NCBI GenBank assembly: GCA_016706275.1
Contig: JADJJY010000001.1
Location: 1 to 64,000 of the forward strand
DNA: 64,000 nucleotides
From: Chloracidobacterium sp.
GTDB taxonomy: Bacteria; Acidobacteriota; Blastocatellia; Pyrinomonadales; Pyrinomonadaceae
Reading direction: 5' to 3'
The notes beneath the pieces were generated by a model that saw only the letters and a list, made by a program, of their open reading frames with translations, made no database searches and was not told where the DNA came from. Positions 24,713 through 33,635 of the stretch are shown one piece after another (within the stretch, counting starts at the first letter, position 1; every line of letters begins with the position of its first letter). A program made the position numbers and the translations under genes.

Positions 24713-25701
24713 AAGTTGCGACTCAAACCATCAGTGCAAGCGAGTGCTTGCTCCGAATGTATGATGAACACCACGAGATCGAGGACTACCAGAAAGGTGT
24801 TCCTCGCTGGTGCACCGGCTGCGGCGACAACGCAATACTGACCGCCGTCCAGCGGCTGTGCCGGGATGAAGGGCTGCTGCCGGAAAAGACCGTGTTCGTG
24901 TCGGGAATCGGCTGCTCCAGCCGTTTGCCGCATTACATGAATACCTACGGCTTTCACGGTATCCACGGCCGGGCTCTGCCGGTAGCCGAGGGGGCAAAGC
25001 TCGCACGTCCGGACCTTGACGTTTTTGTAAACACCGGGGACGGGGACTGCTGCAGTATAGGAGCGGCCCACTGGATCCATGCCGTTAGATACAACATGGA
25101 CCTGACAATGATGCTCCATGACAATCAGATCTATGGCTTGACGAAAAAACAGGCCTCGCCAACCTCACCGATCGGAACCAAGAGCAACACGACTCCTCGC
25201 GGATCGTACCTCGAAGCTTTGAATCCGCTGACCGTCACACTCGGGATCTCAAATGTCTCATTCGTCGCTCAAGTGGTTGATTGGATACCTGAGGTGCTCT
25301 ATCAAGTTATCTCGGCAGCGTTTCATCATAAAGGCTTTTCATTTATACGTATCGTACAGCGTTGCCCGGAGTGGCTTCCAAAACAGATGGATCCGTGGAT
25401 GCACGATCCGCAACGCGTCCTTCTGCTACATCACGAGAACGGCCTCGAGATCAGTCCTGCTTTGGCTAAGGTCTACACAAAGATGGAAGAGCACGACCCC
25501 GCAAATATGAACCGGGCCCGCGAAATAGCATCCAGCGATGACCCGATCCCGGTCGGTATTCTTTATCGTGATGACGATATTCCGTGCTACGAGGACGTTC
25601 GGCATGATTCGCGGCTCAGAACGGCTGAAATGGTCAAAAATGGACTAAATGCTGAATTAGACAAATTCACTGTCTGGCCGGAGGGAGCAACACACGCTTA
25701 G
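24709..25701 (+). CDS. korB: 2-oxoacid:ferredoxin oxidoreductase beta subunit (KorB)
   Basis: 330 residues from the ATG at 24709, overlapping the korA stop as ATGA, so translation is coupled. RWCTGCGDNAIL (near 35) is the Cys motif for the [4Fe-4S] cluster, SGIGCSSRLPHYMNTYGFHGIHGRALPVAEGAKLA the conserved core, and NTGDGDCCSIGAAHWIHAVRYNMDLTMMLHDNQIYGLTKKQASPTSP the thiamine-diphosphate GDG...N motif. It completes the KorAB enzyme with the preceding fused subunit. It is slightly longer than many KorB proteins, with a C-terminal tail of about 40 residues. Confidence 0.9.
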   Translation: MKVATQTISASECLLRMYDEHHEIEDYQKGVPRWCTGCGDNAILTAVQRLCRDEGLLPEKTVFVSGIGCSSRLPHYMNTYGFHGIHGRALPVAEGAKLARPDLDVFVNTGDGDCCSIGAAHWIHAVRYNMDLTMMLHDNQIYGLTKKQASPTSPIGTKSNTTPRGSYLEALNPLTVTLGISNVSFVAQVVDWIPEVLYQVISAAFHHKGFSFIRIVQRCPEWLPKQMDPWMHDPQRVLLLHHENGLEISPALAKVYTKMEEHDPANMNRAREIASSDDPIPVGILYRDDDIPCYEDVRHDSRLRTAEMVKNGLNAELDKFTVWPEGATHA

Positions 25702-25710
25702 AAAAAAAAG

Positions 25711-27894
25711 ATGCAAGCGAATTTCCAAGATCAGATCGCATTCTATCTTACGGGCCGCCGTGAAGGGTCGAAACTTAAGCCGCTTGATGGCTCATACCGC
25801 CCTGCTCTTTTCGCCCGCGTCAGTGACCTCGCTTCGTTGAGGTATGACCTTCCTTTGATACTCAACGTCAGCGGAACGGCTGACCGGGTCGTCTTATCGC
25901 TCAGCCATCTCATTGATGAAGCAGTCGAGTCACTCGGCCAAAGCGCCGATCGAGACCGCATTGCCCGTCACGGGTATAAATTAGAACTGGAATTGCGAAA
26001 GGGATCTACGGCGAACGGCTCGGACGATTTTGGGAAGATGTGGAGCGATGCGGCCGCACGACTTTCGGACAATGCCGATCCGTCGATGCAAGATTCAGCC
26101 CAAAAGTTATGGTCACATTTTGACGTAGCCGGAACGCTGGTCGATGCAGATGCAGAATTTCCGTCTCGCGTCGTCTATCATGCGTGGAATGCTGTCCAGG
26201 ACACTAAGGCAAAGCGGTTTCGGAAGAAAGCTGAGCGTCTGCTGCAGAAACTTCGCGACATTCTTGATGCCGAAGCCATTGGCTCAGCCGCCGGACGGGC
26301 GCCTGACCGGCTGAGAGCGGGCGTCGGAACGTCATTTGGGACAACATTCGATTTCAATGCGATGTCGCGGATCCTAGTAGAAGGAAAGCCGGGTTTTGAG
26401 CTTTCGGGCGAACGGCGCACACGGATCAAGGGCCTTATCGAAGTGTTGGAAAGACAACGATTCTATCCGGTCGGAACGAACGTTGATGAGCCTTACTCCT
26501 TCGCGTTCTTCAAGTGTTCTGATGCACTCGACGCGTACCAAGAGCGGCACGATGAAGCCGTGGAACTCTTAAGAACACTTGCGATCGCCGACCTCGAGAC
26601 AAAGGGCGAGTATCGCGAATCGGTGCACGACGTGCTCTTTGACGGTTTCGGTTCGAACGGCCTCGATGCCGAAGAGCTTGCCGAATTGCCCGACTATCTC
26701 GTCTGTACGGACGCCGGAACGCTTGATGCTGTCGATACGGCACAGATGGTCGAGCTTCTCGCTGCCGGGCTGCCGATCAAGGTACTAGTTCGCACTGACG
26801 ATATTCTTGAGCCCTCGAAGGTCGCCGAAGGCCACGTTGCCTTGGGGTTGAGAGCCCGGCAACTGGTTGATACCGCGATCGGATTGACTGATGTCTTCGT
26901 ATTTCAATCCGGTGCATCGCATCTCTTTCAGATGCGTGAATCGATGATCCGTGCTCTGTCGTACGACGGGCCGGCTCTGTTCAGCGTCTTTTCGGGTGCG
27001 ACCGGCCATAACGCAGACATGCCGCCTTATCTGGTAGCCGCCGCCGCAATGGAGTCACGCTCATTTCCGGCCCTGGTATATGACCCGTCTGCCGGTGCGG
27101 ACTGGGCGACGCGGCTAGCGGTCAGCGATAATCCGAATCTCGACGATGATTGGCCGGTCCATAGTTTTGCATTCGAGGACGAAACTTTGCAGGCCGGATC
27201 GGAAAACCTCGCGTTTACGCTGGCGGATTTCATGTCGATGGACGACCGTTTCTACGGACATTACGCGATCGTTGAGGAGTCTTATCAGAGCGACGGTCTC
27301 ATACCGATTTCTGAGGCCTTGCATGCGGATGTAACGGGGTTGCCCAGCGAAGTGCCATACATCACCCTCGTTGACGACAAGCTAACGATGCAGCGGGCAA
27401 TTATCGACGACAGGCTACTGCTCGAAACGCGGCGGTGCCTCACAATGTGGCACAGCCTACAGGAATTGGGCGGTATCCATAATTCGCACGCTGAGCGTCT
27501 GCTAGCCAAAGAGCTAAAGTCACGTTCGGCCGAAGCCGCTGCCAACGTCGGTGCGGCGGAGGTCGCACAAACCGAAGATGCCGCTGTCGCCGAGCCCACG
27601 CCTGCGGCCGTCGCACCCATCGACGAACCCACCGCAGAGGATCACGGCGACGATCCATATATCGAGTCAGCTCGCTGCACCACCTGCAACGAATGCACTA
27701 ACCTCAATGACCGGATGTTTGCCTATAACGCCGAAAAACAGGCGTATATCGCCGATCCGGACGCCGGGACGTTTCGCCAGTTGGTCGAAGCCGCCGAGGG
27801 GTGCCAGGTCTCGATCATCCATCCCGGAAAGCCCCGCAACCCAAAGGAGCCGGGCATCGAAGACCTGATCGCGCGAGCCGCACTTTTTAATTAA
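25711..27894 (+). CDS. Large protein with C-terminal ferredoxin domain, KorAB partner
   Basis: 727 residues, starting nine bases after korB. The long N-terminal part (1-600) has alternating alpha/beta sequence resembling the pyruvate:ferredoxin oxidoreductase fold (TDAGTLDAVDTAQMVELLAAGLPIKVLV; VFVFQSGASHLFQMRESMIRALSYDGPALFSVFSG), then an Ala/Glu/Pro-rich linker (about 610-640) and a terminal single-cluster ferredoxin-like domain: ARCTTCNECTNLNDRMFAYN ... AAEGCQVSIIHPGKP. The last domain resembles cluster domains that sit next to or inside PFOR. Its place as the last gene of the operon suggests it is an electron acceptor or third subunit for KorAB. The exact reaction is unknown. Confidence 0.65.
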   Translation: MQANFQDQIAFYLTGRREGSKLKPLDGSYRPALFARVSDLASLRYDLPLILNVSGTADRVVLSLSHLIDEAVESLGQSADRDRIARHGYKLELELRKGSTANGSDDFGKMWSDAAARLSDNADPSMQDSAQKLWSHFDVAGTLVDADAEFPSRVVYHAWNAVQDTKAKRFRKKAERLLQKLRDILDAEAIGSAAGRAPDRLRAGVGTSFGTTFDFNAMSRILVEGKPGFELSGERRTRIKGLIEVLERQRFYPVGTNVDEPYSFAFFKCSDALDAYQERHDEAVELLRTLAIADLETKGEYRESVHDVLFDGFGSNGLDAEELAELPDYLVCTDAGTLDAVDTAQMVELLAAGLPIKVLVRTDDILEPSKVAEGHVALGLRARQLVDTAIGLTDVFVFQSGASHLFQMRESMIRALSYDGPALFSVFSGATGHNADMPPYLVAAAAMESRSFPALVYDPSAGADWATRLAVSDNPNLDDDWPVHSFAFEDETLQAGSENLAFTLADFMSMDDRFYGHYAIVEESYQSDGLIPISEALHADVTGLPSEVPYITLVDDKLTMQRAIIDDRLLLETRRCLTMWHSLQELGGIHNSHAERLLAKELKSRSAEAAANVGAAEVAQTEDAAVAEPTPAAVAPIDEPTAEDHGDDPYIESARCTTCNECTNLNDRMFAYNAEKQAYIADPDAGTFRQLVEAAEGCQVSIIHPGKPRNPKEPGIEDLIARAALFN

Positions 27895-27925
27895 CAACCG
27901 ATCCGGGCCGCATCTCCCGTTGACG

Positions 27926-27988
27926 AGGCACGAGTCTCACCCGCGGAGCCAAATTCGAAAGAGACATCCGTTGGGGGTCTCTTTTTTT
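27926..27988 (+). other. Second tRNA-3'-end-like sequence with terminator
   Basis: 27931-27951 matches the tRNA-Asn remnant end at 19908-19928 in 19 of 21 bases (CGAGTCT-ACC-GCGGAGCCA in common). No tRNA 5' half, D arm or anticodon arm is found upstream. A hairpin with stem GAGAC/GTCTC followed by seven T (27961-27988) comes next, as after a tRNA gene. It looks like another tRNA-derived attachment remnant. The rest of the 27895-28229 gap shows nothing else. Confidence 0.5.
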
Positions 27989-28229
27989 CGTGCAATTCTT
28001 GATTTTATTGGTTAAAAATTTCTGGCTCTTACTTTGATCTGTGACATTCGTGTCCATTCGTGGCTAAATTGACTTCATGTACATCCGCGACAAACGATCT
28101 CCCGTGCCAAAGAGCGAGTGCAGTTGGGACATCGTCTCGCTCGGTGGGGTAATGCCGCGGCTTGATTCGGGCGATAAGCAGACACACGCGACGCGGTCGT
28201 TCGAAGTTTCGGAAGACGGCGGCCTTACT

Positions 28230-29522
28230 ATGATCATACGATCGACATTACTGATATTTCTCTTTATCGCGGGATCCCTCACGAGTTTTGCGGTGGTGCC
28301 AAAGGGGTTTGTTTCGGTCAAGGGTCACGTACTTTATCGAGATAACGCTCCGTATTATTTTGTTGGGGCGAATTATTGGTACGGCGGGCTGCTCGGACTT
28401 GAAAAAGACAAGAAACGCGGGGTCGAGAGATTACGCCGGGAGCTCGACTTTTTAAGATCGCACGGCGTGATGAATCTGCGCCTTATCGCGGGGGCCGAGG
28501 GTGTGGGTGAGCTTAACGGCGTGACGCGGGTCGGGCCTTCGCTGCAGCCGTTGGCGGGAAAGTTTGACGAGGCGGTGCTCGACGGGCTCGATCTGGTGCT
28601 CTATGAGATGGGCAAGCGGCGGATGACGGCCGTGATATTTCTGAGCAACAACTGGGAATGGAGCGGCGGTTTTCAGCAATACCTGATCTGGAACGGCGTG
28701 ATCGGCGAGAAATGGCTGACAGCAAAACCGACCTGGGATGAGCTGCGGGATAACGTCGCGAAGTTTTACTCTTGTGCGCCGTGCAAGGCGGGCTATGACG
28801 AGCAAGTTCGACTGGTGCTGTCGCGGCGAAACAGATACAGCGGCAAACTCTACACCGACGACCCGGCGATAATGGCTTGGGAGCTGGCAAACGAACCCCG
28901 CCCGATGCGCCCAAGCGCTAACGAAGCCTACGCGAAATGGATAGCGGATTCGGCGGCGTTGATAAAGTCGCTCGACAAACGCCATCTCGTCACGACCGGC
29001 CACGAGGGGCGTATCGGTACCGAAAGCCTCAAGCTGTACGAGACGGTCCATGACGACAAAAATATCGACTATCTGACCATACACATCTGGCCGAAGAACT
29101 GGGGCTGGTTTGAGAACGGAAAACTCGCCGAGGGTGCGGCTAACGCGACTCGCGAAACCGAAAGCTACATCGCCGAAAATCTGGCGGTCGCCGTTCGGCT
29201 CGATAAGCCGCTGGTGATCGAGGAATTTGGGTTGCCGCGTGACGGACAGTCTTTCTCACCTCAAGCCGCGACCACCTATCGCGATAAATATTACGCCAAC
29301 GTGCTCTCATTCATCCGCAGCAACGCCAACATCGCCGGTGCGAACTTTTGGGCGTTTGGCGGCACGGCACGTCCACACGCAGGGCAAATATTCTGGAAAG
29401 CGGGCGACGAACTGATGGGCGACCCGCCGATGGAAGAGCAGGGCTTGAACTCCGTTTTTGACAGCGACGTCTCGACCTGGAAGGTCATCACCGCGGCAAG
29501 CCGGGCGATAACAAACCACTAA
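28230..29522 (+). CDS. Secreted GH5 family mannanase-like glycoside hydrolase
   Basis: 430 residues from the ATG at 28230, chosen because a clean signal peptide follows (MIIRSTLLIFLFIAGSLTSFA). The GH5 barrel shows FVSVKGHVLYRDNAPYYFVGANYWYGG at its start, MAWELANEPRP with the acid/base Glu (mature position about 210), TIHIWPKNWGWF, and VIEEFGLPRDG with the nucleophile Glu. The pattern WELANEPR plus IHIWPxNW is that of endo-beta-1,4-mannanases (GH5_7). It would cut mannan-type plant or fungal polysaccharide outside the cell. It stands alone, convergent with the minus-strand electron-transfer cluster. Confidence 0.8.
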   Translation: MIIRSTLLIFLFIAGSLTSFAVVPKGFVSVKGHVLYRDNAPYYFVGANYWYGGLLGLEKDKKRGVERLRRELDFLRSHGVMNLRLIAGAEGVGELNGVTRVGPSLQPLAGKFDEAVLDGLDLVLYEMGKRRMTAVIFLSNNWEWSGGFQQYLIWNGVIGEKWLTAKPTWDELRDNVAKFYSCAPCKAGYDEQVRLVLSRRNRYSGKLYTDDPAIMAWELANEPRPMRPSANEAYAKWIADSAALIKSLDKRHLVTTGHEGRIGTESLKLYETVHDDKNIDYLTIHIWPKNWGWFENGKLAEGAANATRETESYIAENLAVAVRLDKPLVIEEFGLPRDGQSFSPQAATTYRDKYYANVLSFIRSNANIAGANFWAFGGTARPHAGQIFWKAGDELMGDPPMEEQGLNSVFDSDVSTWKVITAASRAITNH

Positions 29523-29529
29523 ATTAGAG

Positions 29530-30300
29530 CTACTGCTTTTTGAGCACTGGGTTGTTTGGGTTGACCTGTTTTAGCTTTTCGAGCGTGCGGGCGAGGGCGT
29601 CTTTGTCGCCGCTCTCGGTGTAAGCGAGCGCCAGATTTTGCAGCGTTATCTCGTGGTTTGGGTCGATCGCGAGTGAGGTTTTGTATTCCTTGATCGCACG
29701 GGCGATGTCGCGGGGCTCACGCAGGAAAAATGTCAGCCCGAGATCAGTGCGGACGTTTATCTGGTTTGGGTTTTTTGCGAGCGATTGGGTGTAGAACTTT
29801 TCCGCCTTTACAAAATCCGGGGTCGATCCGGCCTTGTCGCCATTCTCGGACGCAGTCTCGGCCTTGTCAAAGTAGGCATTGCCGGCCTTGATCAGCGGTT
29901 CGTTCTCACCCGGCTTGAGCTTGATCGCCGCTTCGTAGAGCTTGGCTGCCTCGTCGAATTTTTGTATCTGGTAATAAAGGTCGGCGGCGGTCATCTGGGC
30001 TTCGTAATCGTTTGGCTTTTGTTTAGCGTTGTCGATCGCCGCGGCGATCTCCGGCATCTGTGCAGCTTTCGCCTGGTCGACATCACCGCCTCCGCCGGTC
30101 GTGCTGCCGCTGCTGGTCCCAAGCGGCGGGTGGTCCGCCGGTAGATTTGGAATGCCCGACGCGGACGTATTCGCCGTCATCTGATTAGCGGAAGCCGACT
30201 GGCCGGGAGCAGTTTTGTTAATACTATTGGCACCCACAAAGCCGACGACTAGCCCAACGACCAAACCCAAAACCACGAACATCACATTATCTTTTTTCAT
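29530..30300 (-). CDS. Membrane-anchored TPR protein
   Basis: 256 residues. A hydrophobic anchor (MFVVLGLVVGLVVGFVGANSI, residues 7-27) is followed by a Ser/Thr/Gly-rich linker and then about four tetratricopeptide repeats: YEAQMTAADLYYQIQKFDEAAKLYEAAIKLKPGENEPL, a middle repeat with KAEKFYTQSLAKNPNQI, AIKEYKTSLAIDPNHEITLQNLALAYTESG. TPR proteins are scaffolds. It is 30 bases after the Fe-S/FAD oxidoreductase gene on the same strand and is the last gene of the cluster, so it may help assemble the cytochrome complex. Confidence 0.75.
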   Translation of the reverse strand: MKKDNVMFVVLGLVVGLVVGFVGANSINKTAPGQSASANQMTANTSASGIPNLPADHPPLGTSSGSTTGGGGDVDQAKAAQMPEIAAAIDNAKQKPNDYEAQMTAADLYYQIQKFDEAAKLYEAAIKLKPGENEPLIKAGNAYFDKAETASENGDKAGSTPDFVKAEKFYTQSLAKNPNQINVRTDLGLTFFLREPRDIARAIKEYKTSLAIDPNHEITLQNLALAYTESGDKDALARTLEKLKQVNPNNPVLKKQ

Positions 30301-30330
30301 TACTGCTTTTACTACTTTCGGCGAATGACC

Positions 30331-32226
30331 TTATTTAATAGTAATACCTATCGATTCTAAAAATCTATTTGGCCGCTCGCCACCGATCAGGGCAAAAATA
30401 AAGTGGTTGGGGATTGTCGCGACGATCTCCTTGGTGGTGACATTTTCGATGACGACCTCGCTCTCAGTCATCTCCCTGATGCCGACCCCAAAATGCAGAT
30501 CGAGCAAGCCGTCCTCGGCGCATTGATAGAGCTGAAATTTATTGCCAAATTTCACGGTCGGTGCCAGATAATCGCGAACGAGCACCGTGACCTTATTCAT
30601 GTCCTCAGGTTTTCGCGGCGTGATCGAGGCTCCGTCACGGACCGCGATCAGGTCGACTGCCGCCTCGACCGCGACGTTTCCGCCACCAACGACGATCAAA
30701 TGCTTGCCCTTAAAATCCATCGGGTTTGAGAGGGCGTAGATGACCTTTTGCTCTTCGCGGCCATCGATGCTGACCTTGAGGTCTTCGTTAGGCAGACGCA
30801 GTTTGTTTGGTGCACCACGCAGGCCGATGGCGATAATAACGCGGCGGGCTTTGTAGGTCTGCGGAGATTTCTCATTGCCACGCTCGGTCTCAATGACAAA
30901 ATAATCGCCATCATCAGCCCGCTTTACGGCCTTACAGCTCTCTTCTTCGTTGATCGTAACACCCTTGTCGCTGAGAGTGTTTAGCCAGATATCGAGAATA
31001 TTCTCACGCTGATCCCCGGGTATTTTTGTCTGCAATTGATCGGTGATCTCGGCTTTGTATGCCGTTAGCAATTCATCCTTCGCTGGCACGAAATGCGTAC
31101 GATAACTGCTTGCCCAATCACTCGTCCCTTTAGAACGCACAAACGCGACGATGCGTTTCTTTAGCTCCTTTTCAAGCTTTTCGGTCAACTTTGGCGAAAG
31201 CTCATCACGCAGATTATTAGGTATCTTTTCCGCGAGCAGCCGATTCAGCAATAATGCTTCGGCGTGAACAAGATCTGTAAGTTCCGCTCCCAACGCGTCA
31301 ATTACAGGCTGATCTTCATCTGCCTCGCCGCCGCCATATTTTGCTTTTGAAAGGCCTAGTCCCAAAACCGGTATGCCGCCGGACCAATCTTTGGTGTCGG
31401 GTTTGAAGAATATGTATTTGCCCTTTGGGTAAAGGTCGATGGTCGAGAGCGTCTTGCCCTGTTCGATGCCGACATACCTTAAGCCCGCATCGCTCGCGGC
31501 GGATGCCGCAGACGCCCCGCCGGGACCGATGCCGATTATGGCGACATCTAGATCTGCCTTTTGCTCGAGCGTAGCAGACTCCAGGTCAGTTGCGATCCGC
31601 GAGATGACGTCGGCACCCTCTTTTACGGCGTTCTTAATAAGCGGCACACCAGAAACGTCGCCGATGATGTAACAGCCGGGCACGTTTGTCTCGAAAGACG
31701 CTCCATCACGAGTCGGCGTCGGCAGTGAGCGGACCTCTTTGGTCGTGTTGATGACGATGCACGCTTTTGGGTTGACCGGACACTCAGCCTGACATGCAGT
31801 GTCCTCCATGCAAAGGTCGGGTGCAACGGCCGCCGCCACACCGTCAACGATCGCGAGCACATCGTGCGGACACGCATCAACGCAAGCCTGACAGCCGATG
31901 CATCGTTCTGGGAAAATTATCGGGTGAGGGTATGCGGGCCCGCGATATTTGTCGAGATCGAGTTCCCTTAACTCGCTCCCAGTGAGGACGCGGATGTCCG
32001 GCGGCGGCAACGCCTGTGTGTCCTTTGAACGGAAAAAGCCAAACGCACGTGCTGAATCATTGGCAATAATTAACACGCAAATCCCAAATACTACGATCGC
32101 GATGCTCGCCCAGCTGATCCACGACAGCCCACCGTACATCGTCACGGCATTACCCGCGTCGATACGGTTTAACCAGATCAGCACAGTGACAATACCAAGA
32201 CAAATTATCAGGTGAAACGCTTTCAT
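30331..32226 (-). CDS. Membrane-bound Fe-S/FAD pyridine-nucleotide oxidoreductase
   Basis: 631 residues. Two membrane segments (about 4-20 and 36-56) are followed by FPERCIGCQACVDACPHDVLAI and CMEDTACQAECPVNPKAC (two [4Fe-4S] sites, about 108-155), a FAD site VAIIGIGPGGASAASAASDAG (near 228), an unusual helical insert (about 295-400), and a second dinucleotide fold LIVVGGGNVAVEAAVDLI (near 515). The order resembles thioredoxin-reductase/GltD-like flavoproteins with a ferredoxin head. It likely passes electrons between NAD(P)H and the Fe-S chain at the inner membrane. Its ATG overlaps the stop of the FHA-cytochrome gene, so the two are coupled. Confidence 0.8.
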   Translation of the reverse strand: MKAFHLIICLGIVTVLIWLNRIDAGNAVTMYGGLSWISWASIAIVVFGICVLIIANDSARAFGFFRSKDTQALPPPDIRVLTGSELRELDLDKYRGPAYPHPIIFPERCIGCQACVDACPHDVLAIVDGVAAAVAPDLCMEDTACQAECPVNPKACIVINTTKEVRSLPTPTRDGASFETNVPGCYIIGDVSGVPLIKNAVKEGADVISRIATDLESATLEQKADLDVAIIGIGPGGASAASAASDAGLRYVGIEQGKTLSTIDLYPKGKYIFFKPDTKDWSGGIPVLGLGLSKAKYGGGEADEDQPVIDALGAELTDLVHAEALLLNRLLAEKIPNNLRDELSPKLTEKLEKELKKRIVAFVRSKGTSDWASSYRTHFVPAKDELLTAYKAEITDQLQTKIPGDQRENILDIWLNTLSDKGVTINEEESCKAVKRADDGDYFVIETERGNEKSPQTYKARRVIIAIGLRGAPNKLRLPNEDLKVSIDGREEQKVIYALSNPMDFKGKHLIVVGGGNVAVEAAVDLIAVRDGASITPRKPEDMNKVTVLVRDYLAPTVKFGNKFQLYQCAEDGLLDLHFGVGIREMTESEVVIENVTTKEIVATIPNHFIFALIGGERPNRFLESIGITIK

Positions 32227-33635
32227 TTTTCCTCAAGCCGTTTGATCTGCGCGGCGACCGCATCGTTTCTGCGTTTCAGAGATTCTTCGGACAAAAACTC
32301 GCTCCAACGTTTGCCGCTGTAAGCGTGTTGGACATGACAGGAAATGCAATTCGTTTGACCCAAGGCGAAGCGTTGGTCGCGGTTTGTTTCGCCCTCGCGG
32401 GTTGTATGGCATGCGGCACAAGTCTGCCTCGGCGTCGTGCGGTCGATCGGCGTAAAACTCTTATGACAGCTCGAACACGAGACTAAGCCAAATTTGTCAG
32501 CCGCCACACCCGACGGAGCGATGAGCCGAGCAACGTGCACCGAGTGAAAATGTCTGCTGAGTTTTGCCTGTTCGTCCTTGTCACCCGTCGCCGGGGAATT
32601 GATCTCAGGTATCATCTCGGCGACCTCGCGATAGACGCCTTTCCATTTCCAGACACCGTCAACAACCGGATATCCGTATGACCCACCATGCGCGGTGCGG
32701 ACCGATTTGCCGTTAAAAGTTTTTGTGTTGCCGTTGTCATGACACGCCGCACACGACTGTATCGCCGATGTCATCAGCGAATGGTCACTGCCCTTATGCT
32801 CCTGATGACAAACGGTGCAAGTAATACCCGCCTCCTGATGAGCCTTGGTATTCGAGGCGTGAAATTGCTCTGCAGTGTGGCATTTGATACATGCATTTTC
32901 GAGCGGTTCGCGTGCATTGTGACAGGTCGTGCACGAATTACCGTTCGACCGTGCGGCGATCGGGCTGCCGTCGATCTTTGACGCATGCGGGCTCGCGAGA
33001 GCCTCCGGAGCATAAACTTGCGGATAGCGAAAATACGCAAACGCCGCAATGCCGCCGACCAGGATAAACGCCCAGACGAACAGCCCTGTTCGCCAGGGAC
33101 GCCGCAGGTCTCCGGTCGGTTTCCAGTTGAACATCGCCTTGCCCGGGATGGGCTTTTCAGTCGGACGCAAACGCGTGCCCCAATCCTCCTTGTCACGCGA
33201 CCGTTTCTCCCAAAAAACATCGAGCACACCGCCGACCGCTGCATCGAGGGCCGGCCTTTCTTTCGTCAGCCCGGCTTCCGGCACCTTGTCTGCAGCGGCA
33301 CGGTTAACGACCAGCAGCAGCGCGTCCTTGACGCGTTCGACGTTTATCGTAAACGGCCCGATCTGGATAATGTCGCCGTCAGCGAGCACATCGCTTTTTT
33401 TCGGCCCGAGCAGTCGTCCGTTGACGGTCAGGATGTTTGAAGTCGAGAGATTTGCGAGCGTAAAATTTGAATCCGAAAAATTGATGCTAGCATGAATGCG
33501 CGAAACGGCAGGATGGTCTAGCCGCACAGCGCACGTATCGAGCCGGCCGATCATGATCGTATCGTCCGTCAGCTCTTGTGGCTCGACTGACCCGTCAGCA
33601 AAGTTGATCGCAAATTTTCGAAAATCCAGATTCAT
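32223..33635 (-). CDS. FHA domain fused to a seven-heme cytochrome c
   Basis: 470 residues. The N-terminus is a forkhead-associated domain (about 24-105): IMIGRLDTCAVRLDHPAVSRIHASINF, NILTVNGRLLG, DGDIIQIGPFTI, carrying the GR, SRxH and N residues that bind phospho-Thr. One membrane segment (LFVWAFILVGGIAAFAYFRY, near 180-200) follows, then a periplasmic part with seven CxxCH heme sites (CTTCH, CIKCH, CTVCH, CAACH, CSSCH, CAACH, CISCH). So a cytoplasmic phospho-peptide reader is joined across the membrane to an electron-transfer module. Both ends of the gene overlap neighbours by four bases. I know of no standard name for this architecture. Confidence 0.85.
   Translation of the reverse strand: MNLDFRKFAINFADGSVEPQELTDDTIMIGRLDTCAVRLDHPAVSRIHASINFSDSNFTLANLSTSNILTVNGRLLGPKKSDVLADGDIIQIGPFTINVERVKDALLLVVNRAAADKVPEAGLTKERPALDAAVGGVLDVFWEKRSRDKEDWGTRLRPTEKPIPGKAMFNWKPTGDLRRPWRTGLFVWAFILVGGIAAFAYFRYPQVYAPEALASPHASKIDGSPIAARSNGNSCTTCHNAREPLENACIKCHTAEQFHASNTKAHQEAGITCTVCHQEHKGSDHSLMTSAIQSCAACHDNGNTKTFNGKSVRTAHGGSYGYPVVDGVWKWKGVYREVAEMIPEINSPATGDKDEQAKLSRHFHSVHVARLIAPSGVAADKFGLVSCSSCHKSFTPIDRTTPRQTCAACHTTREGETNRDQRFALGQTNCISCHVQHAYSGKRWSEFLSEESLKRRNDAVAAQIKRLEEK

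Noticed and set aside
27880..27951. A complete tRNA gene
   Set aside because: Only the T arm 3' strand, acceptor 3' strand and CCA match; no 5' acceptor strand, D arm or anticodon arm could be found upstream.
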